Source of the DNA: Campylobacter corcagiensis | Lineage (GTDB): Bacteria > Campylobacterota > Campylobacteria > Campylobacterales > Campylobacteraceae | Direction of reading: 5' to 3' | NCBI RefSeq assembly: GCF_013201645.1 | Contig: NZ_CP053842.1 | Location: forward strand, 1,488,001 to 1,552,000 | DNA: 64,000 nucleotides | Part shown: piece after piece, positions 16,343 to 25,747 of the stretch | Numbering within the stretch: the first letter of the stretch is position 1 | Layout: every line of letters begins with the position of its first letter | Translations under genes and position numbers: made by a program | Notes under the pieces: model-generated | Told to the model about the DNA's origin: nothing | What the model saw: only the letters and a program-made list of their open reading frames with translations | Databases searched by the model: none

Positions 16343-19258
16343 TTACGCTTTTTCTAACCTACATAGACCTGCATTAAACTCAGCTATTTGAGTTACTGGG
16401 TCAAATCCATAGTTTGTGATAGTATTTGAACTCTCACCTATTATATAAGGCTTAGTTCCCTCTGGATATCTTGGACTTAAATCCACACCTTGCATAACAC
16501 CTGCAAAGTTATAAGGCAAACAAATTCTATCAGGAGTTACTGATTCTGAATAGTAGCATTTTACCTTTATCTTTGTGCCTTGAGGAGAGTGAATCCACAT
16601 AAACTCATTATCTTTAATGCCATATTTTGCGGCAAGTTTAGGGTTTACATGAGCAAACATCTCAGGTGTAATAGCTGCAAGGTACTTGCTTGTTCTTTCT
16701 ATCATTCCTGCACCACTTAAATTTACAAGTCTCATAGAACTCATTATCGTAGGAAACTCTTTTGACCAGTCTTTTGCTTGCTGCTCACTTATAAACCTAG
16801 TTGGAACTCTAAAGTTTCTAGCTTGATCGCCTAAAGCTGGATACTTTTGAACTAAATCCCATCTTGGCGAGTGAATTGGCTCTCTATGTTTTGGAATTTG
16901 ATCATCAAACTCCCAAACTATAGTTCTAGCTCTTGCGTTACCATAAGGAACAACACCAGCTTCTCTACATTTCTTAGCTATTAGCCCACTATAGTCCATG
17001 CTCCAACTTGGTCCCATAACCCTTCTTTCTTCATCAGTTAAGGTTATACCTAAAACACTTTCAATGTTTTCTTTAGTTATTTGTGGATGTCCACCTTTTA
17101 CCTTTGATCCAGGTAGAGTAATACTCTCATCAGCTAGCTGACTAACACCATTATGCTCTAAACCAAATCTATTTCTAAAGCCCATACCGCCCTCTGCATA
17201 AGGTTTTGTTATATCATAAAGATTTGGACTTCCAGGGTGTTTTTCATCCCAACATGGCCATGGTAAACCATAATACTCGCCCTCAACTGGACCGCTACCT
17301 AATAAAGTTTCTTTATCAAAATACTCCCAGTTTTGTTGATGTTTTCTTAGTCTTGCAGCAGTTCTTCCGTTATTTCCGATACTTTGAGTAGTTCTGGCAA
17401 TCTCATCAGTTGCATCATCAGGCCATACAAAGTCATTTTTAACTTGTTTAACTTCGCCATCAACAACATCCATCATCATGCCTTTAACATACTCATCATA
17501 AAAACCAAATTTCTTAGCGAACAAAAACATTATCTCTTGATCTTCTTTACTTTCATAAATTGGTTTTATAATCTGATCTCTCCACTGAGCAGAGCGATTT
17601 GTAGCTGTGCAGTATCCTTCAGTTTCAAATTGAGTTGATGAAGGAAGTACATAAATACCATCTGGTCTATCAGTCATAATAGCAACTTCATTTAAAAATG
17701 GCTCAGCTATAACTAAAAGATCTATTTGATCAAGAGCGTCTGCTATCTTTGTAGTATGTGCCATAGATGCAATTCCTGTTCCTTGAACCCATAAAACTCT
17801 TAATCTACCACTTGAAAATGTGTCTTCACTTTCTAAAACACCTTGCCACCATTTGGCTAGCGAGTAACCTTTTTCATTTCTCCAATTTCTATCTTCAGGA
17901 GCTGTTGGATTGTGATAAAAATATTCGTTAAATAGTGTATTTTTAACAGGCTCACCTTTTTTATCTCTTGGCTCTTTTACTGAAACTGCAAAGCGTTTTA
18001 TAAACTCATCATAATCTTGCCCCCAGCCTTTACAAAAATGCTTCCAAGCAGCATCACCTAGCCCATAATATGCTGGCAAACTATCTGCTAAACAGTTCAT
18101 ATCGGTTGAGCCTTGAACATTATCATGACCTCTTAGAATGTTACATCCTCCACCTGGCTTACCAACATTTCCAAGCACTAGCTGTAAAATAGCTAAAATT
18201 CTTGTATTTGCACTACCAACTGAGTGTTGAGTTATGCCAAGTGCCCATAAAAGTGTAGCTGGTTTTGTAGTAGCAAACATTCTTGTAAATGTTTCAAGCT
18301 CTTCTACTTTACAGCCTGTTACATTTGCGACCTCTTCTGGGTTCCATTTCTCAGCTTCGTCTCTTATTTGTTCCCAACCATATGCCCTTGTTCTAAGCAT
18401 CTCTTTATCTTCCCAGCCATTTTTAAAGATTAGATGAAGCATTCCGTAAACAAATGCAATATCTGTTCCTGGTCTAATTCTTATATACATATCGGCTTTT
18501 GCTGCTGTTTTTGTGAAAATCGGATCAACAACGACTATCTTAGCACCATTTCTATCTCTAGCTTTTAAAGCGTGTTTCATACCACCAACTGGGTTTGCAA
18601 CCGCTGCGTTTGATCCTATAAAAAGAATCATTTTTGAGTTTGTAGCCATATCATTGTTACTATTTGTCATAGCACCATAACCCCAAGTATTCGCCACACC
18701 GGCGACTGTTGCGCTATGTCAAATTCTTGCAACGTGGTCTATATTATTAGTACCCCAAAAAGCTGCAAATTTTCTAAAATAATAAGCTTGTTGGTTAGAA
18801 AATTTTGCTGAACCTAAAAACTCCACTGAGTCTGGTCCATCTTCAGCTCTAACTTCAAGCATTTTGTTACCGATCTCTTCAACTGCTGTCTCCCAGCTAA
18901 TTCTCTCCCACTTTCCATTTACTTTTTTAAGCGGGTATTTAAGTCTCATCTTTGATTTAGTAAGATCGATTTGATCGATACCTTTACAGCAGTGACTTCC
19001 TTGATTCATCGGAGCATCTGCTGCCCAATCTTGTCTTATCCATGTATTTGAGCTCTCATCAACTTCTGCTAAAATTCCACAACCTGCCGAGCATATAGAA
19101 CAAATCGTTCTTTTCATAACACTACCTGGAAATGGATCTTTTAACTCAGCTTCTGTTGCAAAGCGAAGTGTGTCATTACTACCAAAAGCAGTAGTTGCAC
19201 CTGCACCCAAAGCAGCAAGCTTAAGAAAAGAGCGTCTTCCAATGTTTGACTGACTCAT
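16343..19258 (-). CDS. fdhA: Formate dehydrogenase catalytic subunit FdhA (selenoprotein)
   Basis: The frame runs through an in-frame TGA (18719-18721) that must be selenocysteine, giving one 971-residue protein with Sec at residue 180. Seen: a Tat signal RRSFLKLAALGAGA (8-21), a 4Fe-4S site C53-x2-C56-x3-C60 with C90, then the active-site context DHVARI-Sec-HSATVAGVANTWGYGAM, matching other selenocysteine FDH-N/O type enzymes. The rest is the molybdopterin oxidoreductase fold, ending in the MPT-binding domain with GVMQGVDLSPRYPEG. The cofactor metal is molybdenum or tungsten. It oxidises formate to CO2 in the periplasm and passes electrons to FdhB. Automatic callers will split it at the TGA. 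Confidence 0.95.
18691..18721 (-). promoter_or_regulatory. Selenocysteine UGA codon with SECIS-like hairpin
   Basis: On the minus strand the TGA (18721-18719) is followed after 13 bases by a perfect 5-bp stem TCGCC/GGCGA with loop GGTGT (18705-18691). The GGU in the loop and the spacing match bacterial SECIS elements read by SelB, as in E. coli fdhF. Confidence 0.85.
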
Positions 19259-19287
19259 CTTAATCCTTTCTAAAATAACCTTATATA

Positions 19288-19482
19288 TTAATATGACTGT
19301 TTATAATACTGTTTCCATGTATCACTTGTATGATATATGATCTCTTTCTTGTGTGCCTTGCCTTGAATCACACCATTTTTAGTTTGTTGTTTTTCAAGAT
19401 CACTAGCAAGTATGGTTGTTGCAACACCTGCTGCTGAACCTACTAGGGCTTTTTTAAGAAAACTTCTTCGCTTGTCGTTCAT
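19288..19482 (-). CDS. Small Tat-signal protein upstream of fdhA
   Basis: The 64-residue protein has a twin-arginine signal (KRRSFLKKALVGSAAGVATTILASD, residues 4-28), leaving a mature part of about 36 residues rich in Lys and Tyr (HKKEIIYHTSDTWKQYYKQSY). Small Tat proteins of this type stand at the start of the fdh operon in many Campylobacterota, annotated as formate dehydrogenase-associated. It lies 29 bases before fdhA in the same direction, so it is likely cotranscribed and exported with the enzyme. Its exact role is unknown. An A/G-rich RBS (GGGGGAGAAA) precedes the ATG. Confidence 0.8.
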   Translation of the reverse strand: MNDKRRSFLKKALVGSAAGVATTILASDLEKQQTKNGVIQGKAHKKEIIYHTSDTWKQYYKQSY

Positions 19483-19577
19483 TTTCTCCCCCTATGAAGT
19501 ATTTTAACCAATCTGCCAAATTTGCATATTTTTATTTAAAAAAATTTATGGAAATGCGACTTTTGATTAATTATGCA

Positions 19578-19583
19578 ATTCTA
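19578..19583 (-). promoter_or_regulatory. Possible -10 of the fdh operon
   Basis: Read on the minus strand, ATGCTAGAATTGC contains TAGAAT about 96 bases before the small Tat gene. It is a weak match, chosen because it is the best hexamer in the 224-base gap. Confidence 0.3.
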
Positions 19584-19706
19584 GCATATTAAATGTTAAA
19601 GGAAAATATTTTAAAAAATTAGTTGTTTTGTTTAAGTTTAGATTAATATTAATCTAAACTTAGTAATACTTATAATAAAACTTGTAGCAAATTTACCACA
19701 AATTTA

Positions 19707-20396
19707 TCACTCAAAAAAATCAAAATCGTTTGCGTTAAATCTTCTACCTGCTTCGTTTGCCAAAGGAGCATTAGCAATGCTTTCTTTTGCTAAACTTTTA
19801 TCTTTTATAGGGGCATCTACTCCAAGAGCAGCTCTTTCAAAACCAAAAAAGCTTCTCATTAAATTTGACAAAGCTTTAAAAAACACTGCTTTTTCTCCAG
19901 CACTTAAAAATTCACAAAACTCATCTGCAAAATCATTTATAACATTTACAAAAAGCTCTGTGCTTAAAAAGTTATTTTGTCCGATCTCATCTCTTAGTAA
20001 TGCACTCATCAGATAAAACACAAAGCCAATATAGTCTTCACTATCTTTACAAATTTCTTGATCTCTTCTAAATTTGCTCTTTCTCATAGTGTTTAAAACA
20101 GCCACTCTCATCGCTCCATCGTCTCTTCCTTCATTGTAAAAAGATGCCGTTAGTGGAACATTTCCAAAAGAGTAACTAAACAAATACTCATTTTGTTCAA
20201 ATTTAAAATCCTCAAAACTAAAGCCTTCTAGAATTTCAAAATCTTTTAAATTTGACGGTTCAATCGGTGAAGTTTTAAGATAACTAAGCTGCTCTTTCCA
20301 TCTGTTAAATTTAATCTCCTTTTCGTTAAAAAAAAGCGGTAAAGCAAAGAATTCATAGTACATACTTCTAGCTATTGTAATATTTTTATCTAGCAT
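19707..20396 (-). CDS. TorD-family molybdoenzyme maturation chaperone
   Basis: The 229-residue, mainly helical cytoplasmic protein belongs to the TorD/DmsD fold: MYYEFFALPLFF at residue 10 on, and the central EYLFSYSFGNVPLTASFYNEGRDDG, comparable to the family's EYxxLFxGxxxxxxPPxESVY. Such chaperones bind Tat signals and help insert the molybdenum cofactor, here presumably into FdhA. The start is set at ATG 20396, because GAGG lies 6 bases before it; an ATG at 20408 would give four more residues. It overlaps the upstream ferredoxin gene by 11 bases. The C-terminal tail (RRFNANDFDFFE) is acidic/aromatic. Confidence 0.75.
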   Translation of the reverse strand: MLDKNITIARSMYYEFFALPLFFNEKEIKFNRWKEQLSYLKTSPIEPSNLKDFEILEGFSFEDFKFEQNEYLFSYSFGNVPLTASFYNEGRDDGAMRVAVLNTMRKSKFRRDQEICKDSEDYIGFVFYLMSALLRDEIGQNNFLSTELFVNVINDFADEFCEFLSAGEKAVFFKALSNLMRSFFGFERAALGVDAPIKDKSLAKESIANAPLANEAGRRFNANDFDFFE

Positions 20397-22089
20397 TTTT
20401 AACCTCATCTTCTATACTTTTTCTTAAAGCCAAATCATCTTTGATTTGTTCTTTAATCATTATCTTAGCCTTACAATCTCCACAACAGTATAAAGTCTTA
20501 GCCTTAATAGGATCATTGCTCCACAAAGGAGCCAACATCTGAGCTATTTTCATAACTGATTTACTTGTAGCAAATTCTTTACCACACTCAATACAGGCAA
20601 AAAGCGAATCCCTTGCTAGTTCTTTAAACTCAAAATAACTAGGTCTTAATTCATACCCGCTTCGTTCTAACTTAATGGTATCTTTTTCAGCACAACTCAT
20701 TTCACAATATCCACAGGTTGTACAAATTGATGGGTTAAATTTGATAGAATTTGTTATTTCATCAGCTACTAAAGCTCCAACATTACAGGCTCCAACACAG
20801 CTTAAACAAAGCGTACAGCTATCTTGGTTGATATAAACTTGACCATATCTTACCCACTCGCCACTTTTTACTACGCCTAAATCATCATCACCAACTATAT
20901 GTTTTACTCTTTTTGCAAAAATCTCTCTTTTAGCTAGAGTATTTTCTTGTGCAGTATAGTAAAGCCCATCTATAAAGTCTGAGTTTTTTAAAGCCTGTCT
21001 TAGTTCTATCTCATCAGTTGCTACATAAATTCCAACTTTATCAAATTTAGCTTTTATAATGCCATTTACTAGCTCTATAGCTTCCATTGTTCCAGGACTT
21101 AAGACATCACTATAGTATATTAAACTTGCACCACTTTCTTGCAAGAGCGTTAAATAGTGAGTTTCACTTAAAAATTTCTCACCTTCAATAGCAAACGGCA
21201 AAAAACCCTTTGGAAGTATAGCATCACATCTATCAATATCCATAATTCTTGGAGTTATTACAATTTTTTTATCCTTATACATCTTAGCAACATCATAAAA
21301 AGCATCTCGTGGAAATTTTGCATAATCCATCGCCCCACTTGGACAAACAGCAACGCACCCACCACACTCATGACAATCGATATGGTTAAAAACTAGCTCT
21401 TTTTTCTCATCATCTTTAAGTATGGCAACAGTTGGGCAAATTTCAACACACTTTGCACAATGTTCACTTCGTCTACCGTGATACTGACAAATGGTACTAT
21501 CGTAAGTTATGGCACTTTTGTACTTATAAAGTGGAGATCTTTTTTGAAGGTAATCCAAAATTTCATCATCAGTCATTCTTGAAATTTCAACCACGCCACT
21601 TTGCCTTAGCATATACTCCTTAGCCTCTCTTACCAAAACAAAATCAGCTTCAACTTCAAATTCATCATTCTCGCGAAGTATTGTTACAAAAAGATCGCCC
21701 ATTTCACCATATAGAAATTTAACCTCAGCATGGCTTAAGGCTACAACTTTAAAGTTATACTGTTTAATAAATTCTATAGTATCACTCTCATCACTATCGC
21801 TTATTATCAAAACATTATTGCCTATCTCTTTTTGATAATCAATATCTCTTGCGGTATCAAAAACCCTAGCTCTTACTTCGTATAACAAGCTTAAATTTTT
21901 AGATTTTGTAAGCGTATCATCTTGGCTCATTTTGGCATAAAAATTTATCTCAGGTGCAAAAATTTCAGACCTTACTCTATTTGAGTTACTAACAAGATAT
22001 TGCTCATCATTTGGTTTTGTTATAAACTCTATCTCGTCAGGAGTGATGATCTTGCTATCAAAATCATCCAAAAAAACAAACTCCCTCAT
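20386..22089 (-). CDS. Multi-cluster 4Fe-4S ferredoxin-like protein
   Basis: The 567-residue soluble protein resembles the large 'putative ferredoxin' encoded beside sel/fdh genes in other Campylobacter. Cysteine groups form two ferredoxin pairs: C201..C211-C214-C218 and C239-C242-C245-C249, then C425-C428-C431-C435 and C456-C459-C462-C466. A C-terminal zinc-like group follows (C499, C502, C535, C536, C539). The central domain (about 280-400) looks like a heterodisulfide-reductase/NAD-type Rossmann segment without a clear motif. It is the first gene of the leftward run into TorD and possibly fdh. Role inferred: electron transfer during FDH maturation. It has no signal peptide. Confidence 0.8.
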   Translation of the reverse strand: MREFVFLDDFDSKIITPDEIEFITKPNDEQYLVSNSNRVRSEIFAPEINFYAKMSQDDTLTKSKNLSLLYEVRARVFDTARDIDYQKEIGNNVLIISDSDESDTIEFIKQYNFKVVALSHAEVKFLYGEMGDLFVTILRENDEFEVEADFVLVREAKEYMLRQSGVVEISRMTDDEILDYLQKRSPLYKYKSAITYDSTICQYHGRRSEHCAKCVEICPTVAILKDDEKKELVFNHIDCHECGGCVAVCPSGAMDYAKFPRDAFYDVAKMYKDKKIVITPRIMDIDRCDAILPKGFLPFAIEGEKFLSETHYLTLLQESGASLIYYSDVLSPGTMEAIELVNGIIKAKFDKVGIYVATDEIELRQALKNSDFIDGLYYTAQENTLAKREIFAKRVKHIVGDDDLGVVKSGEWVRYGQVYINQDSCTLCLSCVGACNVGALVADEITNSIKFNPSICTTCGYCEMSCAEKDTIKLERSGYELRPSYFEFKELARDSLFACIECGKEFATSKSVMKIAQMLAPLWSNDPIKAKTLYCCGDCKAKIMIKEQIKDDLALRKSIEDEVKNAR

Positions 22090-22119
22090 TACGCTCCTTG
22101 GTTTTAAAATTTTGCTAAT

Positions 22120-22125
22120 TGTATA
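22120..22125 (-). promoter_or_regulatory. Possible -10 of the ferredoxin/TorD transcript
   Basis: On the minus strand TATACA lies 31 bases before the ATG at 22089 in the divergent gap. Weak match. Confidence 0.35.
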
Positions 22126-22166
22126 ACATTTATCTTAATTTAGAATGAATTTAGTTTTAATTTTGC

Positions 22167-22172
22167 TATAAT
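22167..22172 (+). promoter_or_regulatory. -10 box of the histidine-kinase/selAB transcript
   Basis: TATAAT preceded by TTTTGC (extended -10 like) lies 58 bases before the kinase ATG. The divergent ferredoxin gene begins 78 bases away on the other strand, so this region can coordinate both directions. Confidence 0.7.
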
Positions 22173-22229
22173 CTCGCTACTGTGTAAATATAGCAAAAAG
22201 CTAAATTTTAAGGCTTTATTAGGAATGTT

Positions 22230-23741
22230 ATGATCAAATGTTTAAAAACAAGACACGATGGCGGTCTTCTTTTTTTAGGAGCGATTTTTTCTGCTACCAT
22301 AGTTATACTTGTACTTTTTGGTTTTTATGTTATAAATTTAAAAAGTACGATGGATTATATCTACAATAAAAATATAAGTCAAAACATGAAGCTAGATAGC
22401 TTTAAAGAGCTGTACTTAAAAGATATAGACTACCCTATATTAAAAACTGATGAGGAACAGCTAAGTTCAATAAAACAAAACATAGACAAACTTCAAAAAG
22501 AGTGGAATAACTACCTTCAAACAAACAAAGAGTATGAAAATCAATCCTTCATAAATAGACTTAAACTCTCGCTTTTACTACCCAAAAAAGAGCCAGAATT
22601 TATCACTTATGAAAAAAATTTAGAACGCTCAATTGCTCAAATAATAGTCACAATAGATAAAAAGCTAGATAATTTAGAAGATGAAAAACAGCTTCAAGGA
22701 TACCTTAAATACCTACAAATTCAGATATCTACTCTATCAAATCACAACCTTGAAAATATAAAAAATCTTATAAAAATTGTAAATTCACGCTATGACACAA
22801 ATTTTAAACTTATGGTTGTAGTTACAATAGGTATGCTTATAGTTTCAACAATTCTACTTTTTCTAACTATAAGAAGTGTTAGAATTTTAAACATAAAACT
22901 AGAAGAGAGCGTAAGAGAAAAAACTGAAGAATTAAGAGTTTTAAACCAAAATTTAGAACAAACTCTACAAAAAGAGATAGAACTCTCAAGAGTTAAGGAT
23001 AAAACTATACTTTCTCAAGCCAGAATGGCAAGCATGAGTGAGATGCTAGAAAATGTAGCTCATCAGTGGAGACAGCCACTTAGCTTAATATCTATGATAA
23101 TACAAAGCTTTGAAACAAAAGCTTTAAAAAATAAACTTAACAATGAATTTATAAAAAAACAGGTAGAAGAAGGTCTATTTTTAACAAATTCTATGTCAAA
23201 AACACTAAGTGATTTTCAAAATTTCTTTAGTCCAAACAAAGCAAAAGAGACTTTTAGTCTAAATAGTGCAATCCTTAGCGCTCTTAAAATCACAAAAATA
23301 TCTCTAAACAAAAAAGGAATTTCAGTTGAATTTAATCAAGATAGTAACTATGCTATTTACTCATATAAAAACGAACTTATACAAGTCATAATCAACATCA
23401 TAAACAATGCAAAAGATGCGATAAATGAAAACAGTAAACATAAATTTATCATTATAAAAGCATATGAAGAAAACAATATGACTGTTATTGAGATAACTGA
23501 TAGTGGCGGCGGAATTGACGATGATATAGTAGATAAAATTTTTGATCCATATTTTACAACCAAACACAAAAGCATAGGAACTGGCATAGGACTTTACATG
23601 AGCAAAAATATAATTGAGAAACATATTAAAGGTGAATTAAATATAAAAAATGTTATACTTAACAAATTTAATAGGAATTTTGTATGTGCAAGATTTATCA
23701 TTAAAATACCAATGCGAGATCTAATATCAAAATTCGAGTAA
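22230..23741 (+). CDS. Membrane-bound sensor histidine kinase
   Basis: The 503-residue kinase has TM1 at about 12-36, a periplasmic helical sensor of about 155 residues, and TM2 at about 193-214. A coiled-coil (225-265) leads to the phosphoacceptor H278 in the unusual H-box AHQWRQPLSLISMI, a type common in Campylobacterota. The ATPase domain has an N-box (NIINNAKDAI), G1 DSGGGIDDDI, F-box IFDPYFTTK and G2 GTGIGLYMSK, all intact. It is followed at 9 bases by its response regulator and then, without gap, selA and selB. The ligand is unknown; formate, selenium or redox state are inferred candidates from context. Confidence 0.9.
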   Translation: MIKCLKTRHDGGLLFLGAIFSATIVILVLFGFYVINLKSTMDYIYNKNISQNMKLDSFKELYLKDIDYPILKTDEEQLSSIKQNIDKLQKEWNNYLQTNKEYENQSFINRLKLSLLLPKKEPEFITYEKNLERSIAQIIVTIDKKLDNLEDEKQLQGYLKYLQIQISTLSNHNLENIKNLIKIVNSRYDTNFKLMVVVTIGMLIVSTILLFLTIRSVRILNIKLEESVREKTEELRVLNQNLEQTLQKEIELSRVKDKTILSQARMASMSEMLENVAHQWRQPLSLISMIIQSFETKALKNKLNNEFIKKQVEEGLFLTNSMSKTLSDFQNFFSPNKAKETFSLNSAILSALKITKISLNKKGISVEFNQDSNYAIYSYKNELIQVIINIINNAKDAINENSKHKFIIIKAYEENNMTVIEITDSGGGIDDDIVDKIFDPYFTTKHKSIGTGIGLYMSKNIIEKHIKGELNIKNVILNKFNRNFVCARFIIKIPMRDLISKFE

Positions 23742-23750
23742 AGGCTACAA

Positions 23751-24419
23751 ATGAAAGAGTATAACTTAGATGTTTTGACCAAATTTAACATTTTATATTT
23801 AGAAGATGAGATCAATCTTTTAAGGCAAACCACAGCTGTTTTAGAGGATTTTGTAAACTCTGTTTTTGCATGTAGCACCACAGAGCAAGCTTATAAAATT
23901 ATGAAAAACAAAAAAGTAGATGTTATAGTTAGCGATATTTTACTTGATCAAACTACAGGAATTGAGTTTTTAAAGACATTAAGAGCTGATGGATTTAACA
24001 CACCTGTAATATTTGTGACAGCTCATGACAAATCTGAGTTTTTACTTGAAGCTATCAGACTAAAGGCAAGCGACTATCTTATAAAACCTATGAATATAAA
24101 AGATCTTTTAAAATCACTATATAAAGTTCTTTTAAATAGCATTAAAAACGAAGAGATAGAAAAAAATGAAGCTATTATCAAGATGATAGCGGTTGTTACT
24201 GATACAAAAGCTGTAGAACTTATCAAATTTTTTATGAGCAAACTTGATAATGATATGACTTTTAACCATACTTATAATGACATAATGGATAATATCGACA
24301 TAAGCAAACCTACGATTATTAAAATCTTTAAGCAACTTATAGACTCAGGAATCATTACAAAAATTCAAAACTCAAAATACAGACTAAACCCCAATGCTTT
24401 GATAAATTTGGAGCTTTGA
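23751..24419 (+). CDS. Response regulator with C-terminal winged-helix domain
   Basis: The 222-residue protein has an N-terminal receiver domain with acidic pocket E18-D19, phosphoacceptor D62 (VIVSDILL), T90 and K112 (KPMN), all canonical. The C-terminal domain (about 135-222) is not an OmpR or NarL type. It looks like a short winged helix (NDIMDNIDISKPTIIKIFKQLIDSGIITK...YRLNPN) reminiscent of RepL/MarR-like DNA-binding domains. It stops at TGA 24417-24419, which overlaps the selA ATG by one base, so the two are translationally coupled. It pairs with the kinase immediately upstream. Confidence 0.88.
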   Translation: MKEYNLDVLTKFNILYLEDEINLLRQTTAVLEDFVNSVFACSTTEQAYKIMKNKKVDVIVSDILLDQTTGIEFLKTLRADGFNTPVIFVTAHDKSEFLLEAIRLKASDYLIKPMNIKDLLKSLYKVLLNSIKNEEIEKNEAIIKMIAVVTDTKAVELIKFFMSKLDNDMTFNHTYNDIMDNIDISKPTIIKIFKQLIDSGIITKIQNSKYRLNPNALINLEL

Positions 24420-25747
24420 TGAGACTTCCAAAGGTAGATAAAGTTGCTAATAAAGATGAGTTTAAAGGGCTTTTTTATCCACTTATTCTTAGGCTTACAA
24501 AAGTTGTCATAGAAGAACAAAGAGCTAAAATGCTTGAAAATTTAGACTCTTTTGATGAAAACAGCATAGAAGATATAGTTGTAAATGAAATTTTAAAACG
24601 CTATAAAAACTATCAAAATTTAGAACTAAAACCACTCATAAACGCAACTGGAGTAGTACTTCACACAAATTTAGGAAGAGCTCCAATCCACCCTGAAATT
24701 TTACGCCGAGCAAGCACTACTATACAAAGCTACTCAAATTTAGAGTATGATTTACAAAGTGGCAAGCGTGGACAAAGATATGAGTATACCTCTCTTTTAG
24801 CTAAAGAGCTTTTTGGGCGTGATGCTATAGTTGTAAATAATAACGCAAGTGCTGTGTTTTTGATCCTTAATACATTTGCGAAAAACAAAGAAGTTGTGCT
24901 TAGTCGTGGAGAGCTTGTAGAGATAGGTGGAAGCTTTAGAATACCTGAAGTTATGAGTAGTTCAGGGGCTATTTTAAAAGAAGTTGGCACTACAAACAAG
25001 ACAAATTTAAACGACTATGAAAACGCTATAAATGAGCAAACTTCAATGCTTATGAAGGTTCATAAGTCAAATTTTAGCATTCAAGGTTTTAGCCAAAGTG
25101 TAAATTTAGATGGTATTGTAAATTTAGCTAAAGAAAAGCAAATTTTGGATTATTACGATCTTGGAAGTGCTTATATAAATCCTCTTCCTTACGCTCTAGG
25201 AAAAGATGAACCACCACTTAGCAAAGTCCTAAAAACAGGCATTAGCTTAGTTAGCTTTAGCGGCGATAAGCTATTTGGAAGTGTTCAGTGTGGCATCATC
25301 GTAGGAAAAAAATCTCTACTTGATAAACTTCGCAAAAACCAACTCTTTAGAATGCTTAGAGTTGATAAAGTAACCTTAAGCATTCTAAATGAGACAATAA
25401 AAGCATATATAAATAAAGAATTTGATCTAATAACTGCTACAAGTCAAATTTACAAAGACACAGACGCTCTTTTAGGCTTAGCAAACGCCCTTCAAGAAAA
25501 AGTCAAATTTGATACAAAAGTCATCCAAACAAAAACTGTCGTTGGCGGTGGAACCCTGCCAAATAAAGAGTATCCTAGTATAGCTTTAGCTTTTAAAGGC
25601 GATAGTGAGTGGTTTGAGCTTAAATTTAGGCAAAATGGAGTTATAGGAAGAATAGAAAATGGTAGCTTTTTGCTTGATTTTAGAAGCGTTTTAGATAAAG
25701 ACTTGGATAGTCTAAAAGAAATTTGTGAAAGAATTTATAATGAGTAA
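24419..25747 (+). CDS. selA: L-seryl-tRNA(Sec) selenium transferase SelA
   Basis: The 442-residue PLP enzyme converts Ser-tRNA(Sec) to Sec-tRNA(Sec) with selenophosphate. Seen motifs: INATGVVLHTNLGRAP (about 75-90), NNNASAVFLILNTFA, the PLP lysine region SFSGDKLFGSVQCGIIVG (about 280-297) and TVVGGGTLPN near the C-terminus. The start is ATG 24419, where the regulator's stop and the start share TGATG and a GGAG lies 7 bases upstream. Its 3' end overlaps selB by 8 bases. selD and selC are not in the window and must be elsewhere. Confidence 0.95.
   Translation: MRLPKVDKVANKDEFKGLFYPLILRLTKVVIEEQRAKMLENLDSFDENSIEDIVVNEILKRYKNYQNLELKPLINATGVVLHTNLGRAPIHPEILRRASTTIQSYSNLEYDLQSGKRGQRYEYTSLLAKELFGRDAIVVNNNASAVFLILNTFAKNKEVVLSRGELVEIGGSFRIPEVMSSSGAILKEVGTTNKTNLNDYENAINEQTSMLMKVHKSNFSIQGFSQSVNLDGIVNLAKEKQILDYYDLGSAYINPLPYALGKDEPPLSKVLKTGISLVSFSGDKLFGSVQCGIIVGKKSLLDKLRKNQLFRMLRVDKVTLSILNETIKAYINKEFDLITATSQIYKDTDALLGLANALQEKVKFDTKVIQTKTVVGGGTLPNKEYPSIALAFKGDSEWFELKFRQNGVIGRIENGSFLLDFRSVLDKDLDSLKEICERIYNE

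Noticed and set aside
18719-18721. TGA in fdhA as a frameshift or pseudogene.
   Set aside because: The frame continues without shift, the context matches selenocysteine FDH, and a SECIS-like hairpin and selA/selB are present.
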